Origin: Ardenticatenaceae bacterium | GTDB lineage: Bacteria > Chloroflexota > Anaerolineae > Promineifilales > Promineifilaceae | Length of the DNA stretch: 48,793 nucleotides | Assembly (NCBI GenBank): GCA_020634455.1 | Contig: JACKBQ010000004.1 | Location: forward strand, 1-48,793 | Reading direction: 5' to 3' | Shown here: piece by piece, positions 15,617 through 25,171 of the stretch | Layout of the letters: each line of letters opens with the position of its first letter | How positions within the stretch are numbered: position 1 is the first letter of the stretch | Program-made: the position numbers and the translations under genes | The notes under the pieces: model-generated | Seen by the model: the letters and a program-made list of their open reading frames with translations, nothing else | What the model was told of the DNA's origin: nothing | Database searches by the model: none

Positions 15617-16629
15617 CGCCCACTCTCATTGCCACGGCCGATCCCAGCTTTGCCCCTGCTGCCGTCGCAGAACTGCAAAAAGCGGGCGGGCAGATCGTGG
15701 CCGAATTGGACCCCGGCATTTGGACGCTGGAACTGCCAGGAGATTTTTTTGCGCTGGCGGAACTGTGGCGGCAAAACCCACCCATTTTTGTGCGGCACAT
15801 TTGCCCGGTACAGACAATTTTGTCGTTGGCAGATGGCGTGGATAGCGTGGTGGAAACGGCCGTCCTCACCTTCACCCACCTGCTCGAACCAGACTGGCCC
15901 TTTTCCGTCCAAACCCGCGTCTTGGGCGATCTGAAGATCAAACCGTTCGACATCAACAAACCACTCTCCCAAAAATTGACAGAAGCGTCCGGCACCCCGC
16001 TGGACGTGCGCCAGCCGTTCCAAATTTTGTCTGTCGTGCTGGCGGGCGAGTCGGCCTACCTGGGTCTGTCGCTGGCGGTAAACAATTTGTCCGATTGGGC
16101 GGGTGGCGTGCGCCGCTTTGCCCGCGAAAAAGAGCAAATCAGCCGAGCGGAGTTTAAGCTGCTGGAAGCGCTGGAAATCTTCAAGATTGAGCTGCCGCCG
16201 CGCGGTCGCGCCCTCGATTTGGGGGCCGCGCCCGGCGGCTGGACGCGGGTTTTGCGGCAAAAGGAACAGTATGTAACTGCCGTTGATCCCGCCTGGCTCC
16301 ATCCTTCCCTACAAAAAGACAAAGGCGTGCGCCACCTCCGCCTCACCGCTGAAGAGTATCTGGCCGACTACCCCGACACCTACGACGTGATTGTCAACGA
16401 CATGCGGCTGGATGCACGAGATTCGGCGCGGTTGATGGGGGAATACGGCCGTTACCTCTACCCGCACGGCCTGGCTCTCATTACCCTAAAGCTGCCGGAA
16501 AAGCGGTACGACTCGGCACTAGATCACGCGCTTAACATCCTGCGACAGCATTTCACCGTGGCCGGGGCGCGCCAACTCTTCCACAACCGCAGCGAAGTGA
16601 CGGTTTATCTGAAGAAAGTAAGCAAGTAG
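15613..16629 (+). CDS. RlmM/FtsJ-like SAM-dependent RNA 2'-O-methyltransferase
   Basis: A 338-aa protein. Residues about 1-190 resemble the N-terminal substrate-binding part of RlmM; the C-terminal FtsJ/RrmJ fold starts with the SAM-binding loop LDLGAAPGGWTRVL and includes VNDMRLDA and ALITLKLPEK, which provide the K-D-K-E type catalytic residues. RlmM methylates the ribose of C2498 in 23S rRNA, and this is the most likely role. The start (ATG in ATGA) overlaps the phosphatase stop. The end of the gene (VSK then stop) lies in a GCAAGTA-type repeat. Confidence 0.8.
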   Translation: MTPTLIATADPSFAPAAVAELQKAGGQIVAELDPGIWTLELPGDFFALAELWRQNPPIFVRHICPVQTILSLADGVDSVVETAVLTFTHLLEPDWPFSVQTRVLGDLKIKPFDINKPLSQKLTEASGTPLDVRQPFQILSVVLAGESAYLGLSLAVNNLSDWAGGVRRFAREKEQISRAEFKLLEALEIFKIELPPRGRALDLGAAPGGWTRVLRQKEQYVTAVDPAWLHPSLQKDKGVRHLRLTAEEYLADYPDTYDVIVNDMRLDARDSARLMGEYGRYLYPHGLALITLKLPEKRYDSALDHALNILRQHFTVAGARQLFHNRSEVTVYLKKVSK

Positions 16630-16682
16630 CAAGTATGCAAGTTGGAGAGGCAGACTTGCCACTTGCACACTTGCATACTCGC
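16629..16682. repeat. inverted repeat between convergent genes
   Basis: GCAAGTATGCAAGT (16629-16642) and ACTTGCATACTCGC (16669-16682) are complementary with one G-T pair. It begins at the methyltransferase TAG and ends 4 bases from the GH36 stop, so it could serve both strands. GCAAGT-type words are repeated in and around the arms. Confidence 0.65.
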
Positions 16683-16686
16683 AAAC

Positions 16687-18957
16687 TTAAATGCTCCTGA
16701 TGTGCAACGTACGGCCGTATCCAGAACGGCCGTCTTCATCCCCACCAATCCCCTGCACCATCAACTCATACCCGGTAGCCGTCAGGCGCACCTTCTGGTA
16801 GCGGTCCAGCACCTCGTAAGTGGCGCTGGGGATGAGCCCGCGCAGCGGCACCATGCGCCGGAACTGACCCATCTTGTGGCTGTGTACCACCACCGAGTAA
16901 ACCGCCTCGCTGCCGTCTGGCAGCACATACAAAATCGTTGAGGCATCCGCCTCTTCCAGCCGCTCCAGTCGGTACAAATCGCCGCCCTGCACAATGTGGC
17001 GAATCCGCTTGTAAAACGCAATGTAGTTGGCGTACTCCTTCAGTTCCGCCTCGTCCAGCCCGTTCAGACTGGCCCCGATGCCCAACGCGCCGCGCATGGC
17101 CACGTCGAAGCGCGTGCCCAACTCGTGGAAGCGGCCCGTCTGGTGATTTTTCTCGTGCGTCACCCAAGCGGTCATAACCCGCGCCGGGTACGCCAGACTA
17201 AACCCTTCCTGAATGCGCAGGCGGTCTAGGGCGTCGGTGTTGTCGCTGGTCCACACCTGGTCGGTGCGTCCCAAAATGCCCAGATCAATCCGCCCGCCGC
17301 CGCCGGAGCAGCTTTCGATGGTCAGGTGCGGATATTTGGCCCGCAGCCGGTCCATAATGCCGTACACCCCCGCCACGTGCGCCTGCCAGATCGCCTTGCC
17401 CACCACCGAGCCAGGTTCGCTCACGTTCCGGTTCATGTCCCACTTGATGAAGGCAATGTTGTACTGCGCCAGCAAACTGTCCAGCGCGTTGAAGATGTAC
17501 TCGACCACTTCCTCGCGCCCAAAATCCAGAATCAACTGGCAGCGGGCTTCCGTGCGCGGCCGGCCAGGGAAGTGCAGCGCCCACTCTGGATGCGCCCGGT
17601 ACAAATCGGAGTCGGGATTGACCATTTCTGGCTCTACCCACAGGCCAAAAGCCATCCCCAGCCGGTTCACCTCGCTGATGAGCGGTTCCAGGCCGTTGGG
17701 GAACACGTCCGGGCTAACGATCCAGTCACCCAGTCCGGCCACGTCGAAGCGGCGACCGCCAAACCAGCCGTCGTCCAGGCAAAACAGCTCCACACCGATG
17801 GCCGCCGCCTTTTGCGCCAGCTCAATCTGGTTCTGCTCGGTGATGCCAAAGTAAGTCGCTTCCCAGGAGTTGTAAAGAATCGGCCGATAATCGGCTGCGG
17901 CCGGTGTCCTCACCGCGCCGCCCGTCCCGTGTAACTCAAGTGGCACGGTCTGGAGACCGGCCACAGCCATTGGGAGAATGCGCTCACGCGTGAAGCCGTG
18001 CAGCCGACGGCTGGCCCCGCCCCACCCCTCATCACACACGCCACAGACCAGTGCGGGCGTTTTGTGCAACCCGCCTGCCGCCAACGTCAGGGCAAAATCG
18101 GCGGGATGGTAGCCGCCATGCACGCGCACATCGGTGCTGTGCAGCTGCTCAAAGCTGAGCTGCCAGCTGCCGCTGTAGGCCAGCGCGCCAAAGTAGACCG
18201 TGCCGAGTTCTTCCCACGTCTGCCCAGGCCGATTCAGTAGGAAAAATGGGTTGGCGGCATGCCCGGTTTGCAAACTGCGGTGCTCGATGACACGCCGCCC
18301 AATGAGCAGCCGCTCCCGCTGCGTTTGGAACTCCTGCGCCCACGCGCCAGAGACACTGGTCAGCTCGGTGGTGCCGTTGGGCAGGTGCAGCGCGGCAAAA
18401 AAGAGCTGCTCAATCTCGATGGGCGTGTCGCCCGTGTTTGCCAGCTCCAGCCAGCGCTCGATGATGTCTTGCGCGGGGGTGAGGCGGTAGCAAAGGGTGA
18501 CGGTTAGCGGCTGCACCGGATCGGCCAGGGTGATGCGCAAGGTTTCGCGCGGGTCGCTGTTGGCCGTGGGCAGGCCGTGCGCGGGGGCAAGTCCAGGCTG
18601 CGCGTCAATCACAATTTCGTGGGAAACGTAACGCAGGCGCACATCGCGGATGGGCAGGTGGGGAGCGTCGCCATCTGGCAGCGGGTCTGGCAGGGTGGCA
18701 AAGCTGGCTTTGAGCGTCACTTCGTGGGTGGTGGTGTCGCCAAAGGTGAGCAGTTCGTCGCGGCGGGTTTGGAACTCAAAGGAGGCGTGGTCGGAGAGCG
18801 TGGGGCGGATTCGCCCCGACAACACCTCATTCTCCCCCGCTGGACGCGGCCCCCAGGCCAGATGCACCAATCGGCCTTTGCTATCCACCTGCATGGCGTA
18901 AACGCTGCTGTGCAAAATCAAATTAAACGTACGGGTATCAGGATTAAAATGAATCAT
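16687..18957 (-). CDS. alpha-galactosidase, glycoside hydrolase family 36
   Basis: A 756-aa GH36 enzyme that hydrolyses terminal alpha-1,6-galactosides such as melibiose and raffinose. An N-terminal beta-supersandwich domain (about 1-320) precedes the TIM barrel. The catalytic nucleophile is about D507 in FIKWDMN, the acid/base about D572 in WTSDNTD, with SCSGGGGRID between them and FCLDDGWFG earlier. There is no signal peptide, so it is cytosolic and needs sugar import. Start ATG at 18957. It lies 40 bases after an orphan histidine kinase gene. Its 2.3 kb contain ACGGCCGT only at the extreme 3' end, unlike its neighbours, which hints at later acquisition. Confidence 0.93.
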   Translation of the reverse strand: MIHFNPDTRTFNLILHSSVYAMQVDSKGRLVHLAWGPRPAGENEVLSGRIRPTLSDHASFEFQTRRDELLTFGDTTTHEVTLKASFATLPDPLPDGDAPHLPIRDVRLRYVSHEIVIDAQPGLAPAHGLPTANSDPRETLRITLADPVQPLTVTLCYRLTPAQDIIERWLELANTGDTPIEIEQLFFAALHLPNGTTELTSVSGAWAQEFQTQRERLLIGRRVIEHRSLQTGHAANPFFLLNRPGQTWEELGTVYFGALAYSGSWQLSFEQLHSTDVRVHGGYHPADFALTLAAGGLHKTPALVCGVCDEGWGGASRRLHGFTRERILPMAVAGLQTVPLELHGTGGAVRTPAAADYRPILYNSWEATYFGITEQNQIELAQKAAAIGVELFCLDDGWFGGRRFDVAGLGDWIVSPDVFPNGLEPLISEVNRLGMAFGLWVEPEMVNPDSDLYRAHPEWALHFPGRPRTEARCQLILDFGREEVVEYIFNALDSLLAQYNIAFIKWDMNRNVSEPGSVVGKAIWQAHVAGVYGIMDRLRAKYPHLTIESCSGGGGRIDLGILGRTDQVWTSDNTDALDRLRIQEGFSLAYPARVMTAWVTHEKNHQTGRFHELGTRFDVAMRGALGIGASLNGLDEAELKEYANYIAFYKRIRHIVQGGDLYRLERLEEADASTILYVLPDGSEAVYSVVVHSHKMGQFRRMVPLRGLIPSATYEVLDRYQKVRLTATGYELMVQGIGGDEDGRSGYGRTLHIRSI

Positions 18958-18997
18958 AATCTCACAGGAAGGCAGCCCTGTGCTACCAGGGTCTGGC

Positions 18998-20245
18998 TTA
19001 ATTGGGCAAGGTGATGGTGAACTGGAAACCTTGTTGGGGGGCGGTGGTGATTTGCATACGGCCGTTCAGCAACTGCACCCGCTCCTCAATGCCCACCAAC
19101 CCAAAACTGCTGGCGCTTCTTTGCGAAAGGTCTGCGCCAATGCCGTTGTCTTGCAAGCGAAGCACAGTTTGCTCCGGCTCGTAGCGCAGCGCGAGGTCCA
19201 CACGGGAGGCGCGGGCGTGTTTGCGCACGTTGGTTAGCCCTTCTTGCACGGCCCGATACAAAGTTAGCTCTACCTTGCGGTCGCGCTCTGCGGTTTGCCC
19301 TTCAATTTGCCAATCAACCACCAGCCCGGCTTCACGCGCCTCTTCAGCCAGTTTGCCGATGGCTTCGGCCAGCGACTGATTTTCTAGCGGCGATTCACGC
19401 AGGGCGCTCACGGAGTGGCGTACGGCAGCCAGCCCATCTTGCGTAAGATTTTGCGCCTTGCTGAGGGCATCCTGCGCCTTCTCTGGATTTTGCGCCATGA
19501 CCGTTTTGGCGGCTTCGATTTGCACGTTGACGACCGTGAGGTAGTGCCCCAAATTGTCGTGGATTTCGCGGGCGACGCGGTTACGTTCGCGCATGGTGGC
19601 CAGCTCTTCTACCTGAGCGGCGTATTCGGCCAGGCGGTGGTTGGCCTGGCGCAGATCGGTGGCCAGCTTTTGAATTTGGGTGCGGGCAACGCTTTCTCGC
19701 ACGGCGATGCTGGTGAAAATGAGGGTAAAAACCATTGCCGCTCCAATCGAGAGTAAATCCACAATGGTTTCCCAAAAGGGCTGGTTGGGAAAATAGGCTA
19801 ACCAGATGAGGGCCAGCAATACCAGGCTGGTAACGGCCGTAAACAACCGACTCCGCGACAAGGTTTGGGCCGCTATCGGCAAGATCAAAATCCAAATGGA
19901 GCCTGTGCCAGTTTCCCGCGTAAGAAAGAGTAAACCAGCGACGGCCGTCAATTGAAGGCCAAAGTAAAAATACGGAGCCAAGGCAAAATGCAGGAAGCGT
20001 TCATGCAGCATCATGCCGCCCGTGCCGTTGACTACGTAGATGATCCAACAGAACAGAACCAGGCCAATTTGCCAGGCTGGCAGCTCCCAAAAGCGTGTGG
20101 AGAAGAACAAAGGCACAATCGCAACGATGGCCAGGGCGATGACCACGACGTTAACGCCCATGCCAGTGAATCGCTCGGTGGATGCGATTTGTTCGGTTAA
20201 GGCCGCTTCCGGCTGCTGATGGGTCATCTCGGATAATTGGCTCAT
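18998..20245 (-). CDS. DesK/NarL-type membrane histidine kinase (orphan)
   Basis: A 415-aa kinase. Five or six hydrophobic segments (about residues 33-185) form a membrane sensor; a coiled coil leads to the HisKA_3 motif RNRVAREIHDNLGHYL and the HATPase domain (LRLQDNGIGAD, SFGLVGIEERVQLL). It should autophosphorylate at the His of EIHDN. No response regulator is adjacent; the nearest NarL-type partners are at 11804 and 34787, each already paired. The gene starts 3 bases after the Hsp33 stop, so the two are probably co-transcribed. In-frame ATGs at 20245 and 20227 are both weakly supported. Confidence 0.88.
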   Translation of the reverse strand: MSQLSEMTHQQPEAALTEQIASTERFTGMGVNVVVIALAIVAIVPLFFSTRFWELPAWQIGLVLFCWIIYVVNGTGGMMLHERFLHFALAPYFYFGLQLTAVAGLLFLTRETGTGSIWILILPIAAQTLSRSRLFTAVTSLVLLALIWLAYFPNQPFWETIVDLLSIGAAMVFTLIFTSIAVRESVARTQIQKLATDLRQANHRLAEYAAQVEELATMRERNRVAREIHDNLGHYLTVVNVQIEAAKTVMAQNPEKAQDALSKAQNLTQDGLAAVRHSVSALRESPLENQSLAEAIGKLAEEAREAGLVVDWQIEGQTAERDRKVELTLYRAVQEGLTNVRKHARASRVDLALRYEPEQTVLRLQDNGIGADLSQRSASSFGLVGIEERVQLLNGRMQITTAPQQGFQFTITLPN

Positions 20246-20248
20246 GGA

Positions 20249-21118
20249 TTACAAAGTTTTCAGCAGGGCTTCCAGCTCTTCGCGGCTGAAGATGTACTGT
20301 TCGTGACAAAAATGGCAGTTAACAACGGCTTCACCTTCGGTGTCGATGATGTGCTGGATTTCAGCTGCCCCCAGGGAGATGAGGGCTTGTGCGCTGCGGG
20401 AGCGGTTGCAGCCACATTCAAAATGCAACGGCCGTTCCTCCAGAAGTTTAAACGGCATCTCGCCAAATACCAGCGTCAAAATTTCCTGCGGCGTTTTGCC
20501 GCTATGCAGCAGATCGGCGACGGGCGGCAGTTCCTGGATGTTGTTGCGCAGTTTGTTGACGATGTTGGTTTCGTATGGCGGCATCGCCTGAATGAGCAGC
20601 CCGCCCACCGCTTTTAGCGTACCCTCACCATCCACAATGTGGCTGATGTCGATGAGGGAGGGGATTTGCTCGGATTGGTTGAGGAAAAAAGTGAGTTCGG
20701 CAGCAATGTCACCACTTTCGAGCGGGACGGTGCTTTCGACCAGTTCTGGCAGCAGCACGTCGCGCACCACGGTGAGCAGGCCGGTGTCGCCCAGAGCAGC
20801 GGCAATGCTTTCGCGTTCCAGGTTGGGCAAATCAATCATTGGTTGGGAGACGTAGCCCCGGATACGGCCGTTGCTATCTGACTCCACGATTATTTTTTGC
20901 AGCGGCCCGCTGCCATCAAACTTGATGGCCAGGCGCTGCCGCACTTTTAACATCGCCCCCAGCAGCGCCGCGCCGGTAAGGGCGTGCGCCTGGGCAATGG
21001 TGGCGATGGGAAAGCTGCCGTGCCGATCGGCCGCTTCCAGCGCCAGGTTGGTGTTGCTGGATACAATCACGCGCACCCCGGCCTCGCGGGCCAGGGCACG
21101 AACTAAGTAGTCGTTCAC
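20249..21118 (-). CDS. hslO: Hsp33 redox-regulated chaperone
   Basis: A 289-aa Hsp33. The N-terminal domain opens DYLVRALAREAGVRV and carries the HALTGAALLGAMLK region. The C-terminal redox switch has the zinc-binding pattern CxC...CxxC (FECGCNRSR and NCHFCHEQY), as in characterised Hsp33. Under oxidative stress the Cys lose zinc, form disulfides and activate the holdase in the cytosol. Length is normal for the family. The downstream orphan kinase gene begins 3 bases after the stop. Upstream DNA holds a CACAGAGA-type repeat arm near 21136. Confidence 0.95.
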   Translation of the reverse strand: MNDYLVRALAREAGVRVIVSSNTNLALEAADRHGSFPIATIAQAHALTGAALLGAMLKVRQRLAIKFDGSGPLQKIIVESDSNGRIRGYVSQPMIDLPNLERESIAAALGDTGLLTVVRDVLLPELVESTVPLESGDIAAELTFFLNQSEQIPSLIDISHIVDGEGTLKAVGGLLIQAMPPYETNIVNKLRNNIQELPPVADLLHSGKTPQEILTLVFGEMPFKLLEERPLHFECGCNRSRSAQALISLGAAEIQHIIDTEGEAVVNCHFCHEQYIFSREELEALLKTL

Positions 21119-21236
21119 AGAGATGCCTCATTTTAGCCACAGAGTACACAGAGATTTTCGAGAGTCTGCGCGCTATGCGACGGAAAATGTAATTTGAGTA
21201 TTCGGTTGATATTATACGCAGAATTGGGCTCTTATA

Positions 21237-21629
21237 TCAGTACCAATCTTCAAGATGCAAACCGGCTACGCGGCTGAACTCTTTCACATTATGCGTCACA
21301 AGTGTATGTTTGTGGGCTAATGCTGTGCCAGCAATCAGCAGGTCATAGGGGCCGATTGGTTGGCCGGCTTGTTCTAGGGTGGCCCTAATTTGGGCAGCTT
21401 GACGTGCTTCGGCCTCGCCAAACGGCAGAATTGTCATAACCGTCAACATTTCAGCCAACTGCTGTCGCCGCTTTTCTGGCTGTGCCGACTTGGCCAGGCC
21501 GACTTCCAGCTCGTACAGCACCACGGTCGGGATGCCAATCTCCTTTGGGGAATGGGTCAGCAGCTTTTCTGGTACTTGCCCCATACCCTTAAAAAAGCAG
21601 ATCAGGGTGTTGGTGTCCAGCACAAACAT
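21237..21629 (-). CDS. PIN-domain toxin (VapC-like ribonuclease)
   Basis: A 130-aa PIN-domain protein. Catalytic acids are D5 (VLDTNTLI), E40 (VVLYELEVG) and D96 (YDLLIAGTAL), with THNVKEF at the fourth position, a common VapC variant (N instead of D). ATG at 21629 overlaps the antitoxin stop by one base (TAATG), so translation is coupled. It is more like classic VapC than the 11294 protein. The toxin would be a Mg2+-dependent endoribonuclease, held inactive by the partner encoded upstream. Confidence 0.88.
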   Translation of the reverse strand: MFVLDTNTLICFFKGMGQVPEKLLTHSPKEIGIPTVVLYELEVGLAKSAQPEKRRQQLAEMLTVMTILPFGEAEARQAAQIRATLEQAGQPIGPYDLLIAGTALAHKHTLVTHNVKEFSRVAGLHLEDWY

Positions 21630-21862
21630 TATTCAATTGGCTCCCGCAGGGTATCCTGCCCCAACGTGGCGCGCAAAGTTTCGGCTTCTGGTAGATCGGG
21701 CCACGCGCCAGCCAGCGCAGCGACGGCTGCGGGCCATTCATCATTTAGCTTTTCGGCTATCAGGTTCGCCACCCAACGACTTTGAGATAGATTGGCTGCC
21801 TGCGCAGCGGCACGCAGGCGAGCTTCCAGTTTTTCATCTAAATAGAGGGTTATTTGTGCCAT
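21629..21862 (-). CDS. antitoxin of the VapBC-like pair
   Basis: A 77-aa protein. The N-terminal part (MAQITLYLDEKLEARLRAAA, then LSQSRWVANLIAEKL) is a ribbon-helix-helix fold; the acidic C-terminus (LPEAETLRATLGQD) is the likely toxin-binding tail. ATG at 21862 has GGAGA 7 bases upstream, so the longer open frame from 21895 is not used. It sits directly before the PIN toxin gene with a one-base overlap. Confidence 0.83.
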   Translation of the reverse strand: MAQITLYLDEKLEARLRAAAQAANLSQSRWVANLIAEKLNDEWPAAVAALAGAWPDLPEAETLRATLGQDTLREPIE

Positions 21863-21995
21863 TCTCAAGTCTCCATGATCCAAGTATATGTGCAATTATA
21901 TGCCCATAGGTTTGCCTGTCAATGGTTTTGATATGAGGAACGGCCGTTACTGGTGCCCAAAAAGCGACATGGCGAGATGCCATGCCACAGCTAAG

Positions 21996-22033
21996 AAAAA
22001 GGAGATTGGAGATTGTGCGAATCTCCAATCTCC
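21996..22033 (-). terminator. intrinsic terminator of glnS, made of a family C repeat
   Basis: A perfect 14-base stem (GGAGATTGGAGATT against AATCTCCAATCTCC) with a 5-base loop begins 5 bases after the glnS stop. On the minus strand it is followed directly by TTTTT. It is the clearest intrinsic terminator in the window. The stem words recur at 32263, 34727 and 41362. Confidence 0.85.
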
Positions 22034-22038
22034 CAAAT

Positions 22039-23748
<1,710 letters not shown>

Positions 23749-24047
23749 GATCTGTTCCTTTAATCCGGGGAATAAATTCCCCGGCTATCTTAGCAAGGCC
23801 TGATTGATCAGGCAGCGGGCATGATCATAAGCGATTCAAGCCAGGATGCAAATAAAATTTAGCGGCAGGAAGCGGGCGTCGCGTTTTGGTGCTGAACGCG
23901 CTATTTTGTGAATTGTGGTCAACTGAGTGTAACGAAAGTTACTATTGTTAGGCCGGAAACTGATTAAAGTCATCATGTTTCGATCTGATGATTTTGTACA
24001 GTAGCATTTAACATTTTGTTTTGGCGCGACTTTTGAAGGAGATTAAG
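23749..24047. other. 299-base divergent intergenic region with small hairpins
   Basis: The region separates glnS (minus) from the 24048 gene (plus). CCGGGGAA-taaa-TTCCCCGG (23765-23784) and CCTGATTGATCAGG (23799-23812) would fold in the glnS leader; GTAAC-gaaa-GTTAC (23929-23942) lies mid-region. No T-box or other known riboswitch was recognised. Confidence 0.55.
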
Positions 24048-24554
24048 ATGAAAGCATCTCGTTGGCAAAAACAGAACATTTACTTCCAGCCAATTGTTTG
24101 GGCTGTCTCGGCGGTCGTTTCATTCCTGGTGATTATTGTTCTGTTCTCGCTGGGGTGGGGGATCGAAGTGGCGAGTGCGTCTTTCCTTGGTACTTTTGTG
24201 ATTCTGAGAGTCCTGCTAGCATTTGTCCTCAAAAATCGGTTTACCAACTCGATGGTCCGTGTCTTAAAATTTGACTATGAGGAACTTGAACGAGAGTTTC
24301 GCATCGTGTTTAAAAATAAGTTCATTCGTTTCCAGCGAAAGTCTGAAGATGACGCTTATTCTTATGAATTTCCAGGGCGCAATTTGAGCATGACGGTACG
24401 GCCGTATTGGGTGAACAGCGACATGAGTCAGCCGCCAGCTACCAAAGTGACCCTCCGCGTTGTGAACGCCAAAAACATGGAATTTGCCGAAATGTTGGCC
24501 AATTCAATCGACGAGATGGCTGATCAGCGCACGCGAGCCAAAGAAAAAGTATAA
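24048..24554 (+). CDS. two-helix membrane protein of unknown function
   Basis: A 168-aa protein with a short basic N-terminus, two adjacent transmembrane segments (about residues 20-42 and 45-62), then a cytosolic domain of about 105 residues rich in charged residues. The domain starts at VRVLKFDYEELEREFRIVFKNKFIRF and ends with a helix. No family is recognised. GGAG precedes the ATG at 24048; the open frame begins nine codons earlier. It is followed by a terminator (24589-24639), so it is monocistronic, and stands just before the PadR/HAAS pair. Confidence 0.7.
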   Translation: MKASRWQKQNIYFQPIVWAVSAVVSFLVIIVLFSLGWGIEVASASFLGTFVILRVLLAFVLKNRFTNSMVRVLKFDYEELEREFRIVFKNKFIRFQRKSEDDAYSYEFPGRNLSMTVRPYWVNSDMSQPPATKVTLRVVNAKNMEFAEMLANSIDEMADQRTRAKEKV

Positions 24555-24588
24555 CAAGCTCAAAGCATAGCGAAAGCACTCTCCCGCT

Positions 24589-24639
24589 GCCCTTTGGAGA
24601 TTGGTTGGAAACGGCCGTTCCCCCAAGGGCTTTTTTTTT
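24589..24639 (+). terminator. intrinsic terminator with the ACGGCCGT palindrome in its loop
   Basis: GCCCTTTGG and CCAAGGGC form the stem (one bulged T), followed by nine Ts at 24631-24639. The loop region contains AACGGCCGTT, itself able to fold as an inner hairpin. Confidence 0.8.
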
Positions 24640-24669
24640 GCCTGAAATTCAATCAAAAATACTTGTGAA

Positions 24670-24699
24670 TTGACAATACTGTTCGTCATACAGTATAAT
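24670..24699 (+). promoter_or_regulatory. consensus sigma-70-type promoter of the PadR gene
   Basis: TTGACA (24670-24675) and TATAAT (24694-24699) are exact consensus boxes with 18-base spacing. The expected start of transcription, about 24706-24707, coincides with the ATG at 24707, so the mRNA is probably leaderless. Confidence 0.8.
24676..24696 (+). promoter_or_regulatory. PadR-type operator inside its own promoter
   Basis: ATACTGT-N7-ACAGTAT is a perfect 7-7-7 inverted repeat filling the -35/-10 spacer and reaching into the -10 box. It is placed and shaped like known PadR-family autoregulatory operators, so self-repression is likely. Confidence 0.7.
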
Positions 24700-24706
24700 G
24701 CGCCGC

Positions 24707-25063
24707 ATGGGTACAAATTCTGAAAAAGAAGCACTTTACGACAAGCTTTTACTGGAACTACGGCGCGGCGTGCTGATGCTGGCCGTACTCAGCCAGTTAC
24801 AAGATGAGCAGTACGGCTACTCGCTTAAGCAGTCGCTGGATGAGCAGGGGATGGAAATTAACGAAGGCACCCTGTACCCGCTGCTGCGCCGCCTGGAGTC
24901 GCAAGGTTTGCTGGAAAGTGACTGGCAAGTGGTGGATGACACGCGCCCGCGCCGCTACTACAAAATGAGCCAGGATGGCGAGACCGTTTACGCCAATCTG
25001 GTGCAAGAGTGGCAGGCGCTGGGCGTGGTGATGGATCAACTGCTCGGCTTAAAATCGAAATAA
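24707..25063 (+). CDS. PadR-family transcriptional regulator
   Basis: A 118-aa small PadR (subfamily 2) protein. A winged helix (residues about 15-90) has the recognisable GYSLKQSL and INEGTLYPLLRRLESQGLL recognition helix and the wing DTRPRRYYKMSQDG, followed by a C-terminal dimerisation helix. ATG at 24707 is preferred to 24698 because the latter overlaps the -10 box. It should repress its own promoter and the downstream HAAS gene, being released by an unknown ligand. PadR plus HAAS-domain membrane protein is a recurrent bacterial pairing. Confidence 0.9.
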   Translation: MGTNSEKEALYDKLLLELRRGVLMLAVLSQLQDEQYGYSLKQSLDEQGMEINEGTLYPLLRRLESQGLLESDWQVVDDTRPRRYYKMSQDGETVYANLVQEWQALGVVMDQLLGLKSK

Positions 25064-25080
25064 TGGGCTACGGTTGAAGT

Positions 25081-25136
25081 AGACCTGTCAGATTTGTTCA
25101 TAAGAGATCGATGAACGTAAAAAACCTGACAGGTCT
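25081..25136. repeat. nested inverted repeat between PadR and HAAS genes, family E
   Basis: AGACCTGTCAG (25081-25091) and CTGACAGGTCT (25126-25136) are perfect 11-base arms. Inside them GTTCAT and ATGAAC pair again. It starts 17 bases after the PadR stop. It could tune the PadR:HAAS expression ratio. Confidence 0.7.
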
Positions 25137-25171
25137 TGAGAGAGTCGTGGCAAAAAATTGAGGGTACTGAT

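Noticed and set aside
15532..16302. A 256-codon minus-strand frame opposite the rRNA methyltransferase.
   Set aside because: Antisense to a protein with clear SAM-binding motifs; no start signal.
23749..24047. A T-box riboswitch ahead of glnS.
   Set aside because: The two hairpins lack the T-box consensus and the specifier loop; the phylum is not a typical T-box user for GlnRS.
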